Positions 1-9,598 of a DNA stretch of 64,000 bases are shown in pieces; the stretch's first letter is position 1, and each line of letters opens with the position of its first letter. Under the pieces are notes generated by a model. It had not been told where the DNA came from, made no database searches, and saw only the letters and a program-made list of their open reading frames with translations. Source of the DNA: CAYLPJ01 sp964385465 (GTDB lineage: Bacteria > Planctomycetota > Phycisphaerae > SM23-33); the NCBI GenBank assembly GCA_964385465.1, contig CAYLPJ010000005.1, positions 62,001 to 126,000 on the forward strand. Direction: 5' to 3'. Made by a program: the position numbers and the translations under genes.

Positions 1-2370
1 CGCGGCCAGGTCGACGCGCGGGGCGTGCTCCCGGCGGGCCTTCCCGCCACGGCCCGGCAGTGGCGGGCCCTGCTGGCCGGGCGACGTGCCGGCCCCGAGG
101 GCACGGTCGCGAGGCTGTCGGCCGAGGCGGACGTGACGGACGCGTCCTGGCTGGCGGCCGCTTCGCCCGCCCTGGCCGACGCCCTCGGCGGCGCGCGGCT
201 CGGCGGGGGGGCGCGAATCACCGCGACCGGGACGGTGCGCCCCGATGCGGCCGACGCCAACTGCTTCCTCGATGCCACCGCGCTGACCTGCGCCGTCGAT
301 GCCCCCGTTGCCCGGGCCAAGGCCGCCGGCACTCCCTGCACGCTCGCGCTGGTCGGCCGCATCCAACGCCGCGATGGCGAGCTCGACCTCCACCTGCGCC
401 GGGCCGAGGCCGCCCTCGGCGATGCCCGCGCAAGCCTCACCGGGCAGGCACGCCTGGCGGACGAGGCCCACGCCGCCACGCAACCCGCCGCCCTCGCCGG
501 GCCGCTGCGGGCGATCGAGGCGCGAATCGACGTGGCCGCCGGGCCCGACGAGGCGCTGGCCGCCCTGCTGCCGGAGCTCCGCCGACTTCGCGACCGCCAC
601 GGGCTCTCGGGGCGCGTGCGACTCGGCGGGGCCCTCCGGGGCGCCGACGGGCGATGGCGGGCCGATCTGCTGCTGGACGCCAACGAGCTGGCAGCCGCCA
701 ACCTGCTGCCGCCCGCCGATGCCGCCGAGCCCAACGCTCCGCCTGCGCGGCTGGGGCCGGTCGTCAAGCCGGCGGACGTGCCGGCCCGGCTGGCGGTGAA
801 CGCCTCGGCCCCGGCGGACCTGTCGCGCCTCGACGTGTCGCAGGCGGAGCTGCTGGCCGGCGACCTCCGCGTCGGCCTCTCGGGTTCGGCCCGGCTGGTT
901 CGCGATGGCAACGCCCTCGCCGTGCAGCCCGGGGAGGGTTCGCTGAGGGTCACCGCCTCTACGAAACGCGCCCGGACGCTCGAGCGGCTGCTGCCCCGGC
1001 TGGCGCCGCTGAAGCTCCGCGGCGCCGCGGCCGTGACGGCCGAGCTGATCGACGCCAACGGCCCGGCGGTCGCCTCGGCCTCGGCGGCGCTGGAGGGCAT
1101 GGTCGTCCGCCTCCGCGGGCGGAACGTGCACCTCGACGGCGAGCTCGCCGTCCGCGGCGTGCGCCCGCGGGCCGTGCGGCTGCGGCTGGGCCCGGAGCCC
1201 GACGACATGGTGGAGCTGCCGGCGATCGACCATCTGAGGACCGACGGCCTGGAGGTGCTCGTCGGGGGCACGCACGGGTGGCTGGTGGCGGACGTGTCCT
1301 CGTTGCCGGTGGGGCCCGAGGGATCGTTCCAGGTCCTTGCCGACCGCTGGGACAACGCCGAGCTTGTCGCCTGGCTGGGCGAGAAGGGCGCGGCGACCCG
1401 CCCGGCGGCCCGGACGCTCGACGAGGACGACGCCAACGCCGTCCGCGCGACGGGGCGGATGCTGGCCCGGCTGGTGAAGCGGCTGCTGGGCCCCGCGGAG
1501 CTGGGCGGGCGGATCGACGTCCGCCACTTCCGCACGTACGACGAGTCCGTCCGGCAGGTCTACGACCTCCGCCGCCTCGCGGCGCGGCTGAAGGTCGCTG
1601 ACGGCGAGCTTTCATTCCGCTACACCGCCGGGCTCAACGGCGGGCGGACGACGAGCGGCTGCACGGTGGACCTGACCCGCCCGGCTTCGGTGGCGGCGTG
1701 CAGCGGCGGGCTGGAGGACGTCCTGGCCGAGGACAACATCCAGCCGCAGTTGGCCAAGCAGTTCCCGGGCAACACGGTGTACGGTACGTTCAGCCGGCAG
1801 GAGGAGACGAAGGCGGCGCTGTCGGAGCTCCTGGCCGGGGCGATCGACCCGCGGTACGACGTGCTGAAGGTGGGCACGGGCAAGACGGTCGCGACCGACG
1901 GGATGACCGAGGGGCGGGCGGCGCCGAAGTTCATCACCAACATCTTCCCCGGGCTGAACCTCGCGAAGTACCGCTACCGCAAGATGACCGGCTTCGCGGA
2001 GTTCCGCCCCGACGGGACGACCGCCAACGACCTGATCTTCGACGGGCGGGTCTACGACCTCTACATGGAGGGCACGACCGACGCCAACAACATCGGGCGC
2101 TACGAGATCGGGCTGATCCTGCTGGGCCAGCCCCAGTCGGCGGAGTGGAACCACACCTACCGCCAGGGCCGGATCCCCATCCTGAACTTCAAGGCCCGCA
2201 TCGAGGGCGGGACGATGCACGATGAAGAGGTCTCGTACCTCTGGCCCAACGAGACGCTGTTCACGATCTTCCTGAAGAACAACATTTTCTACCGCATCTG
2301 GCTGGCGGCCGGTAAGAATAGGGAGGTCCCGCCACCGGCCGCGACCCAACCCGTGGAGCGTCGACCATGA
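1..2370 (+). CDS. AsmA-like large envelope protein, 5' end cut by the window
   Basis: The reading frame is open from base 1, so the N-terminus, where a signal or membrane anchor would lie, is missing; about 789 codons are seen. The visible part is Ala/Leu/Gly-rich and built of repeated beta-strand-like segments. The last 250 residues are better conserved in character, with an NxxPG-type segment near FITNIFPGLNL and a hydrophobic end FLKNNIFYRIWLAAG. This resembles the AsmA/TamB-like C-terminal region of proteins thought to span the periplasm and move lipids, but the match is by general look only. The stop overlaps the next ATG by 4 bases (ATGA), so the two are translationally coupled. A hypothetical planctomycete envelope protein is the safe call. 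Confidence 0.55.
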   Translation, partial: RGQVDARGVLPAGLPATARQWRALLAGRRAGPEGTVARLSAEADVTDASWLAAASPALADALGGARLGGGARITATGTVRPDAADANCFLDATALTCAVDAPVARAKAAGTPCTLALVGRIQRRDGELDLHLRRAEAALGDARASLTGQARLADEAHAATQPAALAGPLRAIEARIDVAAGPDEALAALLPELRRLRDRHGLSGRVRLGGALRGADGRWRADLLLDANELAAANLLPPADAAEPNAPPARLGPVVKPADVPARLAVNASAPADLSRLDVSQAELLAGDLRVGLSGSARLVRDGNALAVQPGEGSLRVTASTKRARTLERLLPRLAPLKLRGAAAVTAELIDANGPAVASASAALEGMVVRLRGRNVHLDGELAVRGVRPRAVRLRLGPEPDDMVELPAIDHLRTDGLEVLVGGTHGWLVADVSSLPVGPEGSFQVLADRWDNAELVAWLGEKGAATRPAARTLDEDDANAVRATGRMLARLVKRLLGPAELGGRIDVRHFRTYDESVRQVYDLRRLAARLKVADGELSFRYTAGLNGGRTTSGCTVDLTRPASVAACSGGLEDVLAEDNIQPQLAKQFPGNTVYGTFSRQEETKAALSELLAGAIDPRYDVLKVGTGKTVATDGMTEGRAAPKFITNIFPGLNLAKYRYRKMTGFAEFRPDGTTANDLIFDGRVYDLYMEGTTDANNIGRYEIGLILLGQPQSAEWNHTYRQGRIPILNFKARIEGGTMHDEEVSYLWPNETLFTIFLKNNIFYRIWLAAGKNREVPPPAATQPVERRP

Positions 2371-4154
2371 CGGCCTCGCCCCCGACAACCCGGACGCCGC
2401 CGGCGGAGACGTCCCGCTGGCTGCTGCGGTCGGCCTCGCCGCTGCGTACGGTGATCTACCTGGGCCTGCTGCTGGCGGGCTTCGCGGTGACCGCGGCGTT
2501 CTGGCGGTACCTGGCCACGGGCTCGTGGGCGGAGTTCCACCCGCTGGCCTACTACCGCGACCTGGCCACGCCGACCGGCGAGATCTTCCGCCACCCGCTG
2601 GACGTGCTCAGCTACCCCTGGATGATCGCCGTCAGCGGCTCGGCGCTGGGTCTGCTGGTCTTCGTGCCCCTGCTGACCTCGGTGGCCTACCGGCCGCTGC
2701 TGGCGGCGCCGTTCGTGCTGATGGTCGCCGTCCTGGCCCACGCGCCGGTGCTGGCGCTGGCGGCGGGCATCGGCTGCGTCGTCGCCGGGCGAAACCGCCT
2801 GCGAAACGACATGCCCTTCCTGGCGATGGTGCTGGGTCTGCTGCCGGCGGTGGGGTACTTCGCGCTGACCGCCCCGGGCGGCGTCGAGGCCGCCGCGGTC
2901 CAGCCCGTCCAGCGCTGGGCGCTGTACGCGCCGCTGCTGCTGGCGTTCGTGCTCGCCGTCGTCGCCGGGGCCGTCCTGCTGGGCCTGGCGAGGCTCTCGG
3001 GGCTCCGCCAGGGCGCCGTCTGCCCGCTGGCCGCCCTGCTGTGCGTCGCCCCGACGGTGGCGTTCCATCTCCGCATCGGCCACGACGAGCTGGCCTACGC
3101 GCTGATCGTCGACCGCGTGCAGACCGGCGGGGCGATCTTCGAGGACGAAGCCCTGCGCCCGTGGTCCCGCCGCCACGGGGCCGAGGGGCTCAACCCGCAG
3201 ACCGTCGCCGTCCGCGTCCGGGAGCACCTCCAGCAGCGGCGGGACCGCCTGATCGACCGCTGCGACCGCTTCCTCGACCGCCACGCCGACAGCGACCGCA
3301 GACCCGCCGTCTGCTGGCTGAGGGCCCAGACCACGAGCCTCCAGCTCGACCGCGTCGCCCTGGCCAACGGGCTGATCAAGTACACCACCTCGCACACCCT
3401 CCCGGCCTCGGCGGAGGCCTGGCGGGAGCTGCGGGAGGGGTTCCCCGCCGCGCCCCAGGCAGCCCTCGCCGACCTGCACCTCGGCGAACTGGCCCTCAGG
3501 CGCCTGGCGCGCGAGGACGGCGAAGACCCCAACGTCCTCGTCCGCGAGGCCGACGAGCACCTCCAACGCGCCCGCGCGGCGCTTCGCAAGCTGCTGCCCG
3601 CCGCCGCCGACCGCCTGGGCCGGCCCGAGCCGACCCGCATGTTCGCCCCCCCGCCGGACGTCCCGCCGGCGAGCATGTACCGCACGGCGCTGGAGAGCGT
3701 CGAGCGGCTTCTCTGGCTGATGGAGCGCAACGACGTGCTGACCGACGCCAACAGCGCCGAGGCCCTCGGGGCGTACCTGGCGCTGAACCCCAAGGCCCCG
3801 GACTACCCCGTCCGGCTGAGCCGGCTGCTCAGCGACCCCGAGCACGCCCGGGAGCGGACGCCCATGGGCGACAACCTCAAACTCGCCGTCGCGCTGCACA
3901 CGCCGGATATCTACCAGCGGGCCGAGATGCTCATCCAACTCGCCCGCGAACGCACCGATGCCGCCATCGTCGCCAACTTCGAGCTGGGCAAGCTCGCCCT
4001 GAGGACCGCCGAAGCGCCGGCCATCACGCTGACCCGCGGCCTCAAGACCCCCGAGGAGTACTTCCGCACCGTCATCGCCGCGCCGCCGAACCCGTATCAG
4101 CAGAAGGCCGCCGACCTGCTGGCCTCGCTGGCGTCCCGGCCGAGGGAGGGCTAG
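2367..4154 (+). CDS. Polytopic membrane protein with C-terminal helical repeat region
   Basis: 595 residues. The first 230 contain about five to six hydrophobic segments: one near 24-46, a pair around 85-140, then around 145-165, 178-205 and 215-232. The remaining 360 residues are hydrophilic, Arg/Ala/Leu-rich and helical, and read like degenerate TPR-type repeats. Examples are blocks around AALADLHLGELALRRLA and AAIVANFELGKLALRTA, which share an xLGxLALR pattern. No catalytic motif is visible. It begins inside the stop codon of the AsmA-like gene and ends 25 bases before the glycosyltransferase, so the three form one operon, probably for envelope lipid or glycolipid handling (inference from neighbours). 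No named family recognised. Confidence 0.6.
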   Translation: MTASPPTTRTPPAETSRWLLRSASPLRTVIYLGLLLAGFAVTAAFWRYLATGSWAEFHPLAYYRDLATPTGEIFRHPLDVLSYPWMIAVSGSALGLLVFVPLLTSVAYRPLLAAPFVLMVAVLAHAPVLALAAGIGCVVAGRNRLRNDMPFLAMVLGLLPAVGYFALTAPGGVEAAAVQPVQRWALYAPLLLAFVLAVVAGAVLLGLARLSGLRQGAVCPLAALLCVAPTVAFHLRIGHDELAYALIVDRVQTGGAIFEDEALRPWSRRHGAEGLNPQTVAVRVREHLQQRRDRLIDRCDRFLDRHADSDRRPAVCWLRAQTTSLQLDRVALANGLIKYTTSHTLPASAEAWRELREGFPAAPQAALADLHLGELALRRLAREDGEDPNVLVREADEHLQRARAALRKLLPAAADRLGRPEPTRMFAPPPDVPPASMYRTALESVERLLWLMERNDVLTDANSAEALGAYLALNPKAPDYPVRLSRLLSDPEHARERTPMGDNLKLAVALHTPDIYQRAEMLIQLARERTDAAIVANFELGKLALRTAEAPAITLTRGLKTPEEYFRTVIAAPPNPYQQKAADLLASLASRPREG

Positions 4155-4179
4155 CCCGACCTCGTCGGGCGAAGACGCC

Positions 4180-5391
4180 ATGGCGGAGCCCCGAGCCAAC
4201 GACGACAACCCGCCGGCACCGGCGACCGACGGCCCCGCCCTCGGTGGGCGCCCGCGCCGGCCGAGAATCCTCGTGGTCACCGCTTCGGTGGGCACCGGGC
4301 ACAACCAGGCCGCCCGCGCCGTCGGCGAGGGTCTCGCCGAGGCCGCACCCGACGCCGACGTTACCTGTGTCGACGTCCTGGATCACGCTGGGAGGCTGTT
4401 CCGGACGTACTACGCCGGGGGGTACAAGGCTCTCGTCACCCGCCTGCCCCGGCTGTACGGGCTGGGCTACCGCCTGACCGACCGCCCTCATCGTCCGGCC
4501 CGCGGGCTGCTCGAGCTCCGCAGGCTGCTCCAGGAGCGCGTGATGCTCCACCGCTTCGCCGACTTCCTCCGCGAGCTCGTGCCGGACCTGATCCTCCACA
4601 CGCACTTCCTCGCCCCGCCGCTGGTCGCCCGGCTGATCCGCACCGGCCGGCTCGACACGCGACAGGCCGTCGTGGTGACCGACGTGGCCGTCCACCGCTT
4701 CTGGTACGCCGAGGAGGTGGATCGGTGGTTCGTCCCCGCCGACCGCAGCGCCGAGGCGGTCGGGCGCTGGGGCGTCGAGCCGGAGCGGGTCTGCGTCAGC
4801 GGCATCCCCGTCCAGGCCAAGTGGACCCCGCCCCCGGACCCCGCCGCCGCAAGGGCCGCCCGGGGCCTGCCCGCCGACAAGCCCGTCGTCCTGCTCTCGG
4901 GCGGGGCCGAGTTCACCTGCGGGCCGGTCTTCCGCGTCGCCCGCGGCCTGCTCGAGCGCTGCCCGGACGCGACCGTCGTGGTCCTGACCGGGCGGAACGA
5001 GAAACTCCACGCCCGCCTGGCCCGCCTCGGCGACGGCGGCGGACGACTGCGGCTCCAGGGCTTCACCGACCGGATGCCCGAGCTGGCGGCGGCGTGCTCG
5101 CTGATGGTCACCAAGGCCGGGGGGATCACCACCGCCGAGTGCCTCGCCGCCGGCGTGCCCATGGTCTTCCTCCGCCCCGTGCCCGGCCAGGAACGCGGCA
5201 ACGCCCGCCACTTCACCGACCGGGGCGCCGCCGAGGTCGCCACCGGCGCCGACGACGCCGTCCGCCGCGCCGCCGCGCTGCTGGGCGACCCCGCACGCCT
5301 CCAGCGAATGGCCGATCAAGCCGGGGACCTCCACCGACCCGCCCGCCGGACGATCGCCTCCTGGGCGGCCTCGGCCGTCCGGGGGCGTTGA
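4180..5391 (+). CDS. MGDG-synthase-like glycosyltransferase (GT28 type)
   Basis: 403 residues. Near residue 28 the N-terminal Rossmann half begins ILVVTASVGTGHNQAARA, the glycine-rich signature of MGDG synthase/processive diacylglycerol glucosyltransferases (compare the GxGH in UgtP and MurG). The C-terminal half has the GT28 sugar-nucleotide-binding pattern: VVLLSGGAEF, then GFTDRMPELAAACSLMVTKAGGITTAECLAAGVPMVF around 290-330. The KxGG-TxxE acceptor/donor motif is intact. Known members move sugar from UDP-glucose or UDP-galactose to diacylglycerol on the cytoplasmic face of the membrane. Length is normal for the family. It is the third gene of the rightward operon, 25 bases after the membrane protein. 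Acceptor and sugar cannot be told from the sequence. Confidence 0.8.
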   Translation: MAEPRANDDNPPAPATDGPALGGRPRRPRILVVTASVGTGHNQAARAVGEGLAEAAPDADVTCVDVLDHAGRLFRTYYAGGYKALVTRLPRLYGLGYRLTDRPHRPARGLLELRRLLQERVMLHRFADFLRELVPDLILHTHFLAPPLVARLIRTGRLDTRQAVVVTDVAVHRFWYAEEVDRWFVPADRSAEAVGRWGVEPERVCVSGIPVQAKWTPPPDPAAARAARGLPADKPVVLLSGGAEFTCGPVFRVARGLLERCPDATVVVLTGRNEKLHARLARLGDGGGRLRLQGFTDRMPELAAACSLMVTKAGGITTAECLAAGVPMVFLRPVPGQERGNARHFTDRGAAEVATGADDAVRRAAALLGDPARLQRMADQAGDLHRPARRTIASWAASAVRGR

Positions 5392-5412
5392 CCGCCGCCC
5401 AGCGGGGTCGCG

Positions 5413-6483
5413 TCAGTTGCCCTGATCGATCGCGTCGGTCAACCGGGCCTTGACCCACGCGTCGCGCTTGGCCTGGTGCTCCCGGTCGTCGGGCTCCATG
5501 AGCATGAAGACGTGGCGGTTGGGCAGGATCAGCCGCCCGCGGCTGCGGAACGCGCCTTGGGCGTTGGTGCGGAAGAACGCCATGAGCACCTCGCGGAGGG
5601 CGCGGTCCTCGGCGAGCGTCCAGCCGGGATCGACGTCGTTCAGCAGGGCCGTGCCGACCCGCTTCTCGGTCTGCTTGCCGGGCACGGTCATGGGCAGCTT
5701 GACGCTCGGCCAGGCCTTCGGCTCGGCGAGGACGACCGCGGTCATCAGGGACGCCAGCGCCCGCACCGACCGGACGTACGCCTCGGAGGCGCTGTCGGGG
5801 CGGGTCAGCGTGCCCGCGTACAGCAGCATGGCCGTCCGGCGGGCCTTGGGGCTGCAATGGTACATGCTCGTCAGGTTCGCGAAGAACATCTGGAGGTGCT
5901 GGTAGAGGTGCTGGTTCTCGTTGTACAGCGACAGCAGCGTCTTGCCCGGGAGGGACGCGGCCATGTAGCTGTAGCCGAGCTGCCGCCAGACGATGACCTC
6001 GCCGATGTCGCCGCGGGTGAGGTCGTGGCGGTTGGCGAGGCGCCCGCCCTGCGGGGTCGTGCTGTCGACGAGGCTGGGATTCCAGGAGACGGTGATGGCC
6101 ATCCGCCCGCCGGGCCGGACCTGCGCGTTCATGCCCGGCGCGTCGGCGGGGACGTAGCTGGCGACGATGTTGCGGTTCCAGATCCGGGCGCGGATCCGCT
6201 CGCTCGAGGTGCTCTTGCAGCTCTTCCACCACGCCGGGCGGAAGCCCGGCAGCATGCTGCGCACGTACGCCAGGTCCGCCCGCTGCTTCGGCGTCATCCG
6301 CGTCCGGCAGCGAAGGGCCTCGCGAAGGGCATCCGGCAGCTCGCTCCACGCACCGTCCATGTAGGCCGTGACCGCGGCCTCGTAGGCCTCCGCCGCCTCA
6401 TCGGCGGCGTCTTCGGCGGCCGGCGCAAGCGACGCGGCGGCGAGCGTCAGAACACAGCATCCCAACCGTCGGGCGATCTTCAT
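5413..6483 (-). CDS. Secreted protein of unknown function
   Basis: 356 residues starting MKIARRLGCCVLTLAAASLAPAA, a clear Sec signal peptide with cleavage likely after the Ala run at about residue 23. An acidic helical stretch follows, then a mixed domain rich in Tyr, Trp and Arg, including WNRNIVASYVPADAPG near 130 and a final helix. I recognise no family or active-site motif. The start is supported by GGAGAGG upstream. It lies convergent to the glycosyltransferase operon (21 bases apart) and is the last leftward gene before the SGNH/LamG protein 134 bases upstream, perhaps in its own unit. Confidence 0.6.
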   Translation of the reverse strand: MKIARRLGCCVLTLAAASLAPAAEDAADEAAEAYEAAVTAYMDGAWSELPDALREALRCRTRMTPKQRADLAYVRSMLPGFRPAWWKSCKSTSSERIRARIWNRNIVASYVPADAPGMNAQVRPGGRMAITVSWNPSLVDSTTPQGGRLANRHDLTRGDIGEVIVWRQLGYSYMAASLPGKTLLSLYNENQHLYQHLQMFFANLTSMYHCSPKARRTAMLLYAGTLTRPDSASEAYVRSVRALASLMTAVVLAEPKAWPSVKLPMTVPGKQTEKRVGTALLNDVDPGWTLAEDRALREVLMAFFRTNAQGAFRSRGRLILPNRHVFMLMEPDDREHQAKRDAWVKARLTDAIDQGN

Positions 6484-6617
6484 CGGCCTCTCCCATGGTG
6501 CGACATGCTCCCTCCGGACGCGCGACCTCTCGACGGGTCCATCCTAGCCAATCCCCCCGCCCCGAAACAAGCCGACTTGCCCGTGCCGCCGGAGCCCGCG
6601 CCGCGTCCGGCCGGGGA

Positions 6618-9386
6618 TTACCGGCCAGTGGCTTGCCGGTCGCCGCCGCGGCGCACGTCGTAGTAAAGCGGCAGGTCCAGCGCGTCGGCCTCGTGGTCGT
6701 TGTTGCGCTGCTCGGTCTTGAGCTGGGGGTGTGCGGCCCAGGGTTCGAGCGTGAGCTTGTAGGTCCGGCCGACCTTGCGCTGGACGATCTCCGGCAGGTA
6801 CTCACCGCCCAGGGTCGCCCAGTGGGCGACCTGGACCTTCTCGGCCTGGCAGGTACCGGCGAGGACTTTCTCCACCTTGTACTGGTTGACGATGAGGCAG
6901 CGGCGGTACTCGCTCGGGGGGTCGGTGGGCTTGCTCCTGGCCAGCAGCTTGCCCTCGAGGACGAGCCGCTGCGGCGGCTTGCGGTCGGCCAGGCGCTCGG
7001 CGTAGAGCTTGTAGCGGTCCTCGACTTCCTTGAGTTCCATGCCGCGGGCGTAGATGGCCAGGCCCTCGATGCGGCCCTTCCAGTCGCAGCCGCCGTCCCA
7101 CTCATCCCCGAAGATCAGCCGCTGGGGGCTCCAGGTGCTGAAGTTGCCCTGGAAGGTGTAGTAGGGCTTGGTGGCCTTGCCGTCGACGTAGCAGCGGATC
7201 ATGCCCGGATAGACGGTCAGCACGACATGGGAGGGCTTGCCGGCGGGCAGTTTGCACAGCCCCGCCATCGCGCCGCCCCTGCCCGTGCCGTTGGTGCGGA
7301 TCTTCAGCGCCAGCGCGTCGAGGTGCTGGCAGAGCGCGAAGTTGCAGTTGGCGTTGCCCGAGGAGAATCCCACGATCCTCGCCGGGCCGGTCTGCGGGCC
7401 CTCCGCCGGCGTCAGCAGCGCCTCGACCGTAAACGCGTTCGACGCCTTGCACGCCGTCAGCAGGGCCTCGTTGACCTCCTCCGGCTCGGCGACGAACGAA
7501 CCGCCGGTGACGTTCATGTCGTACAGCCGACCGAACGTCGCCCGCCCGCGAGGGGCGACCTTGCACTCCCGCGTGTTCCTGCCGTCGGCAGCCAGGACGC
7601 GGTTGGGCTTTTCGGCGTTCTCCCACAGGTAGACCAGCCCGTCGGTGTTGGCCGGCCAGGCGTCGTAGATCCGCTGCGCGCGGGCGAGCTCGTCGGCGGT
7701 CATCGCCGCGGCGGGTTTGCCCTCCAGCGCCCATTGCAGGGCGGCGTCGAACAGCTCCCATCCCGCCCCGGTGAAGTGGTTCACCGCGTAGTAGCCCATG
7801 AACATGCTCACCCGGCGGTTGGGGGCGCGGGTCTGCATTCGCGGCAGCGTCGAGCCGCTCTCGTAGCCGAACACCGCCGCCTTCGCCGGCGACCCCGGAA
7901 GCGCCGCGCCCACCTTCGCGTGCGTGAGCACCTGACCCCACCGCACCGGCAGCGGACGCTCGAAGACCTTCACCTTGCCGCTCAACCCCGCCGTCAGCGG
8001 GTGATCGCTCTCGGGGACCTCCAGCGTGTCGTCCCCGGCCGTGATCGCCCCGCCGCCGAGGTCCACCACCCGCAGCTCGGGGCAGAAATCGTTCCAGATC
8101 ATCACCGGCGCGGGCACGGTGGCGAACTTCCGCACGGCCAGGCCGTGGCAGCTCGCCGGGATGAGCACGGCGGCCATGCCTTCGGCGGCCTCGGGGGTGA
8201 TCTCGTCGTCGTTGGCGACGACCACGAGGTAGCCCATGTCCTCGATGCGGCGTTTGATCTTCAGCTCGGCCTCGCCGAGGCCGATGGACCCGCCGACGAA
8301 GAGCACCCGGGGGACGTCCCCGGCGGCGACGGTCACGTAGGAGGAGTTGGCGTCGTTGCCCTGGTCGTCGAACGCCCGGGCGCGCAGGCGGTGGATGCCC
8401 TCGCCGGCGCCCTTCCACGTCAGGCGGTAGGGCTTGGAGCCCGCCCTGCCGATCCGCTTGCCGTCGGCGAAGAACTCCACCCCGCGGACGGTGCCCTCCT
8501 CGCTGGTGGCGTCGGCCTCGACGGCGATCTCGGCCCCGGCGTCGAAGAGCTGGTTCTCCGTCGGCGACGTCAGCCGCACCGACACCGGCGGGGCGAACGG
8601 GAACAGCCGATGCTCCTTGATCAGCCGCACTCCCTCATGGGCCCAGATCCGGTGGCCCTCGGCGGTGTAGTGGTGCCCGTCAATGTACGGGCCGTCGCGG
8701 TCGATGACCACCGCGCGGGGGATGACCTCGGGGATCTTCGAAATCGCCTCGATGACGATCTCCTTGCACGCCCGGCGGTCGCGGGCCTGCTCCTCGAACT
8801 TGCCCATCAGAAGCGGCAGCTCGGGGTTGACCAGGTCCTGGCGGAACTCGGTCATCATCCCCTTGACGTTGTCGAGGTACCGCTCGGCCGACGAGCGGTT
8901 GCCCGCCTCGCAGAAGCCCACCATCGCCAGCACGCCCCCGGCGGTCGCGGTCTTCATGGCCGACCTGCTCGCCTTGGCCAGCGTGTTGTACCCGCTCTTG
9001 CCCTTGCGGAACTGCCCCTCGATGCTCGCGCCGCTGATGCCCCTCTTGACCGCACCGATGTGGTACTCGGGGAACTCCTCACACATCTTGTTGAGGAAGT
9101 GGATCTTCGGGCTGCCGTCGTCGCTGGCCTCCACCCACTTCTCCGCCCCCGTGTCGTACTGCCACGCCCGCGGGTGCCGCGGGTGGTCCTTCTTCCGCGC
9201 ACGCCCGTCCATGTTCGAGTGGCCCAGGAAGATGTAGAAAATGAAGCGGTCCTTGGGGATGACCGCCCCGTCGGGCAGCTCGACCTGCCCCATCGCCCGC
9301 GGCGTTGCCATCGCGGTCAGCACCGCCGCCAGCAGGGCCCCCGCCGCGCCCGCGCGGCGCGACAGCCTCGTGATCGTGCGCATCAT
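6618..9386 (-). CDS. Secreted multidomain protein: SGNH/sialate-acetylesterase-like, ThuA-like and LamG domains
   Basis: 922 residues with a signal peptide (basic start, hydrophobic core at 14-28). Residues about 48-265 look like an SGNH esterase of the SASA type: FLGHSNMDG (Ser57) stands where GQSNM is usual, and YIDGHHYTAEGH supplies an Asp/His pair near 235-245. An Ig-like segment follows (about 270-370), then a ThuA-like/GATase-fold part (RVLFVGGSIGLGEAEL, later MFMGYYAVNHFTG). A LamG/concanavalin-type region runs from about 600 to 800 (HVVLTVYPGMIRCYVDGKA), with a C-terminal tail. This suggests an extracellular carbohydrate de-esterifying or binding protein. GAGG lies 6 bases before the first of two consecutive ATGs. 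Domain names are from motif look, not a search. Confidence 0.65.
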   Translation of the reverse strand: MMRTITRLSRRAGAAGALLAAVLTAMATPRAMGQVELPDGAVIPKDRFIFYIFLGHSNMDGRARKKDHPRHPRAWQYDTGAEKWVEASDDGSPKIHFLNKMCEEFPEYHIGAVKRGISGASIEGQFRKGKSGYNTLAKASRSAMKTATAGGVLAMVGFCEAGNRSSAERYLDNVKGMMTEFRQDLVNPELPLLMGKFEEQARDRRACKEIVIEAISKIPEVIPRAVVIDRDGPYIDGHHYTAEGHRIWAHEGVRLIKEHRLFPFAPPVSVRLTSPTENQLFDAGAEIAVEADATSEEGTVRGVEFFADGKRIGRAGSKPYRLTWKGAGEGIHRLRARAFDDQGNDANSSYVTVAAGDVPRVLFVGGSIGLGEAELKIKRRIEDMGYLVVVANDDEITPEAAEGMAAVLIPASCHGLAVRKFATVPAPVMIWNDFCPELRVVDLGGGAITAGDDTLEVPESDHPLTAGLSGKVKVFERPLPVRWGQVLTHAKVGAALPGSPAKAAVFGYESGSTLPRMQTRAPNRRVSMFMGYYAVNHFTGAGWELFDAALQWALEGKPAAAMTADELARAQRIYDAWPANTDGLVYLWENAEKPNRVLAADGRNTRECKVAPRGRATFGRLYDMNVTGGSFVAEPEEVNEALLTACKASNAFTVEALLTPAEGPQTGPARIVGFSSGNANCNFALCQHLDALALKIRTNGTGRGGAMAGLCKLPAGKPSHVVLTVYPGMIRCYVDGKATKPYYTFQGNFSTWSPQRLIFGDEWDGGCDWKGRIEGLAIYARGMELKEVEDRYKLYAERLADRKPPQRLVLEGKLLARSKPTDPPSEYRRCLIVNQYKVEKVLAGTCQAEKVQVAHWATLGGEYLPEIVQRKVGRTYKLTLEPWAAHPQLKTEQRNNDHEADALDLPLYYDVRRGGDRQATGR

Positions 9387-9598
9387 GTTGTGCCTCGAAG
9401 CCGAAGTGAGCGACGTCGCACCCGCGCCGGCGCGCGGGCGTCACAAGCGGTCCCGGCGGGACCTCCACCTGTTAATGCGGAAAGCCCCCGTTCAGTTACG
9501 CGCAGAGTCCGCCGCGAAGCGGCGCGCACCGGGTCAGAGCCCGCGGGCACACGCCGCGGCCCGGCCTCCGGCGACCGGCGCGCCCCGCTGCTCGGCCT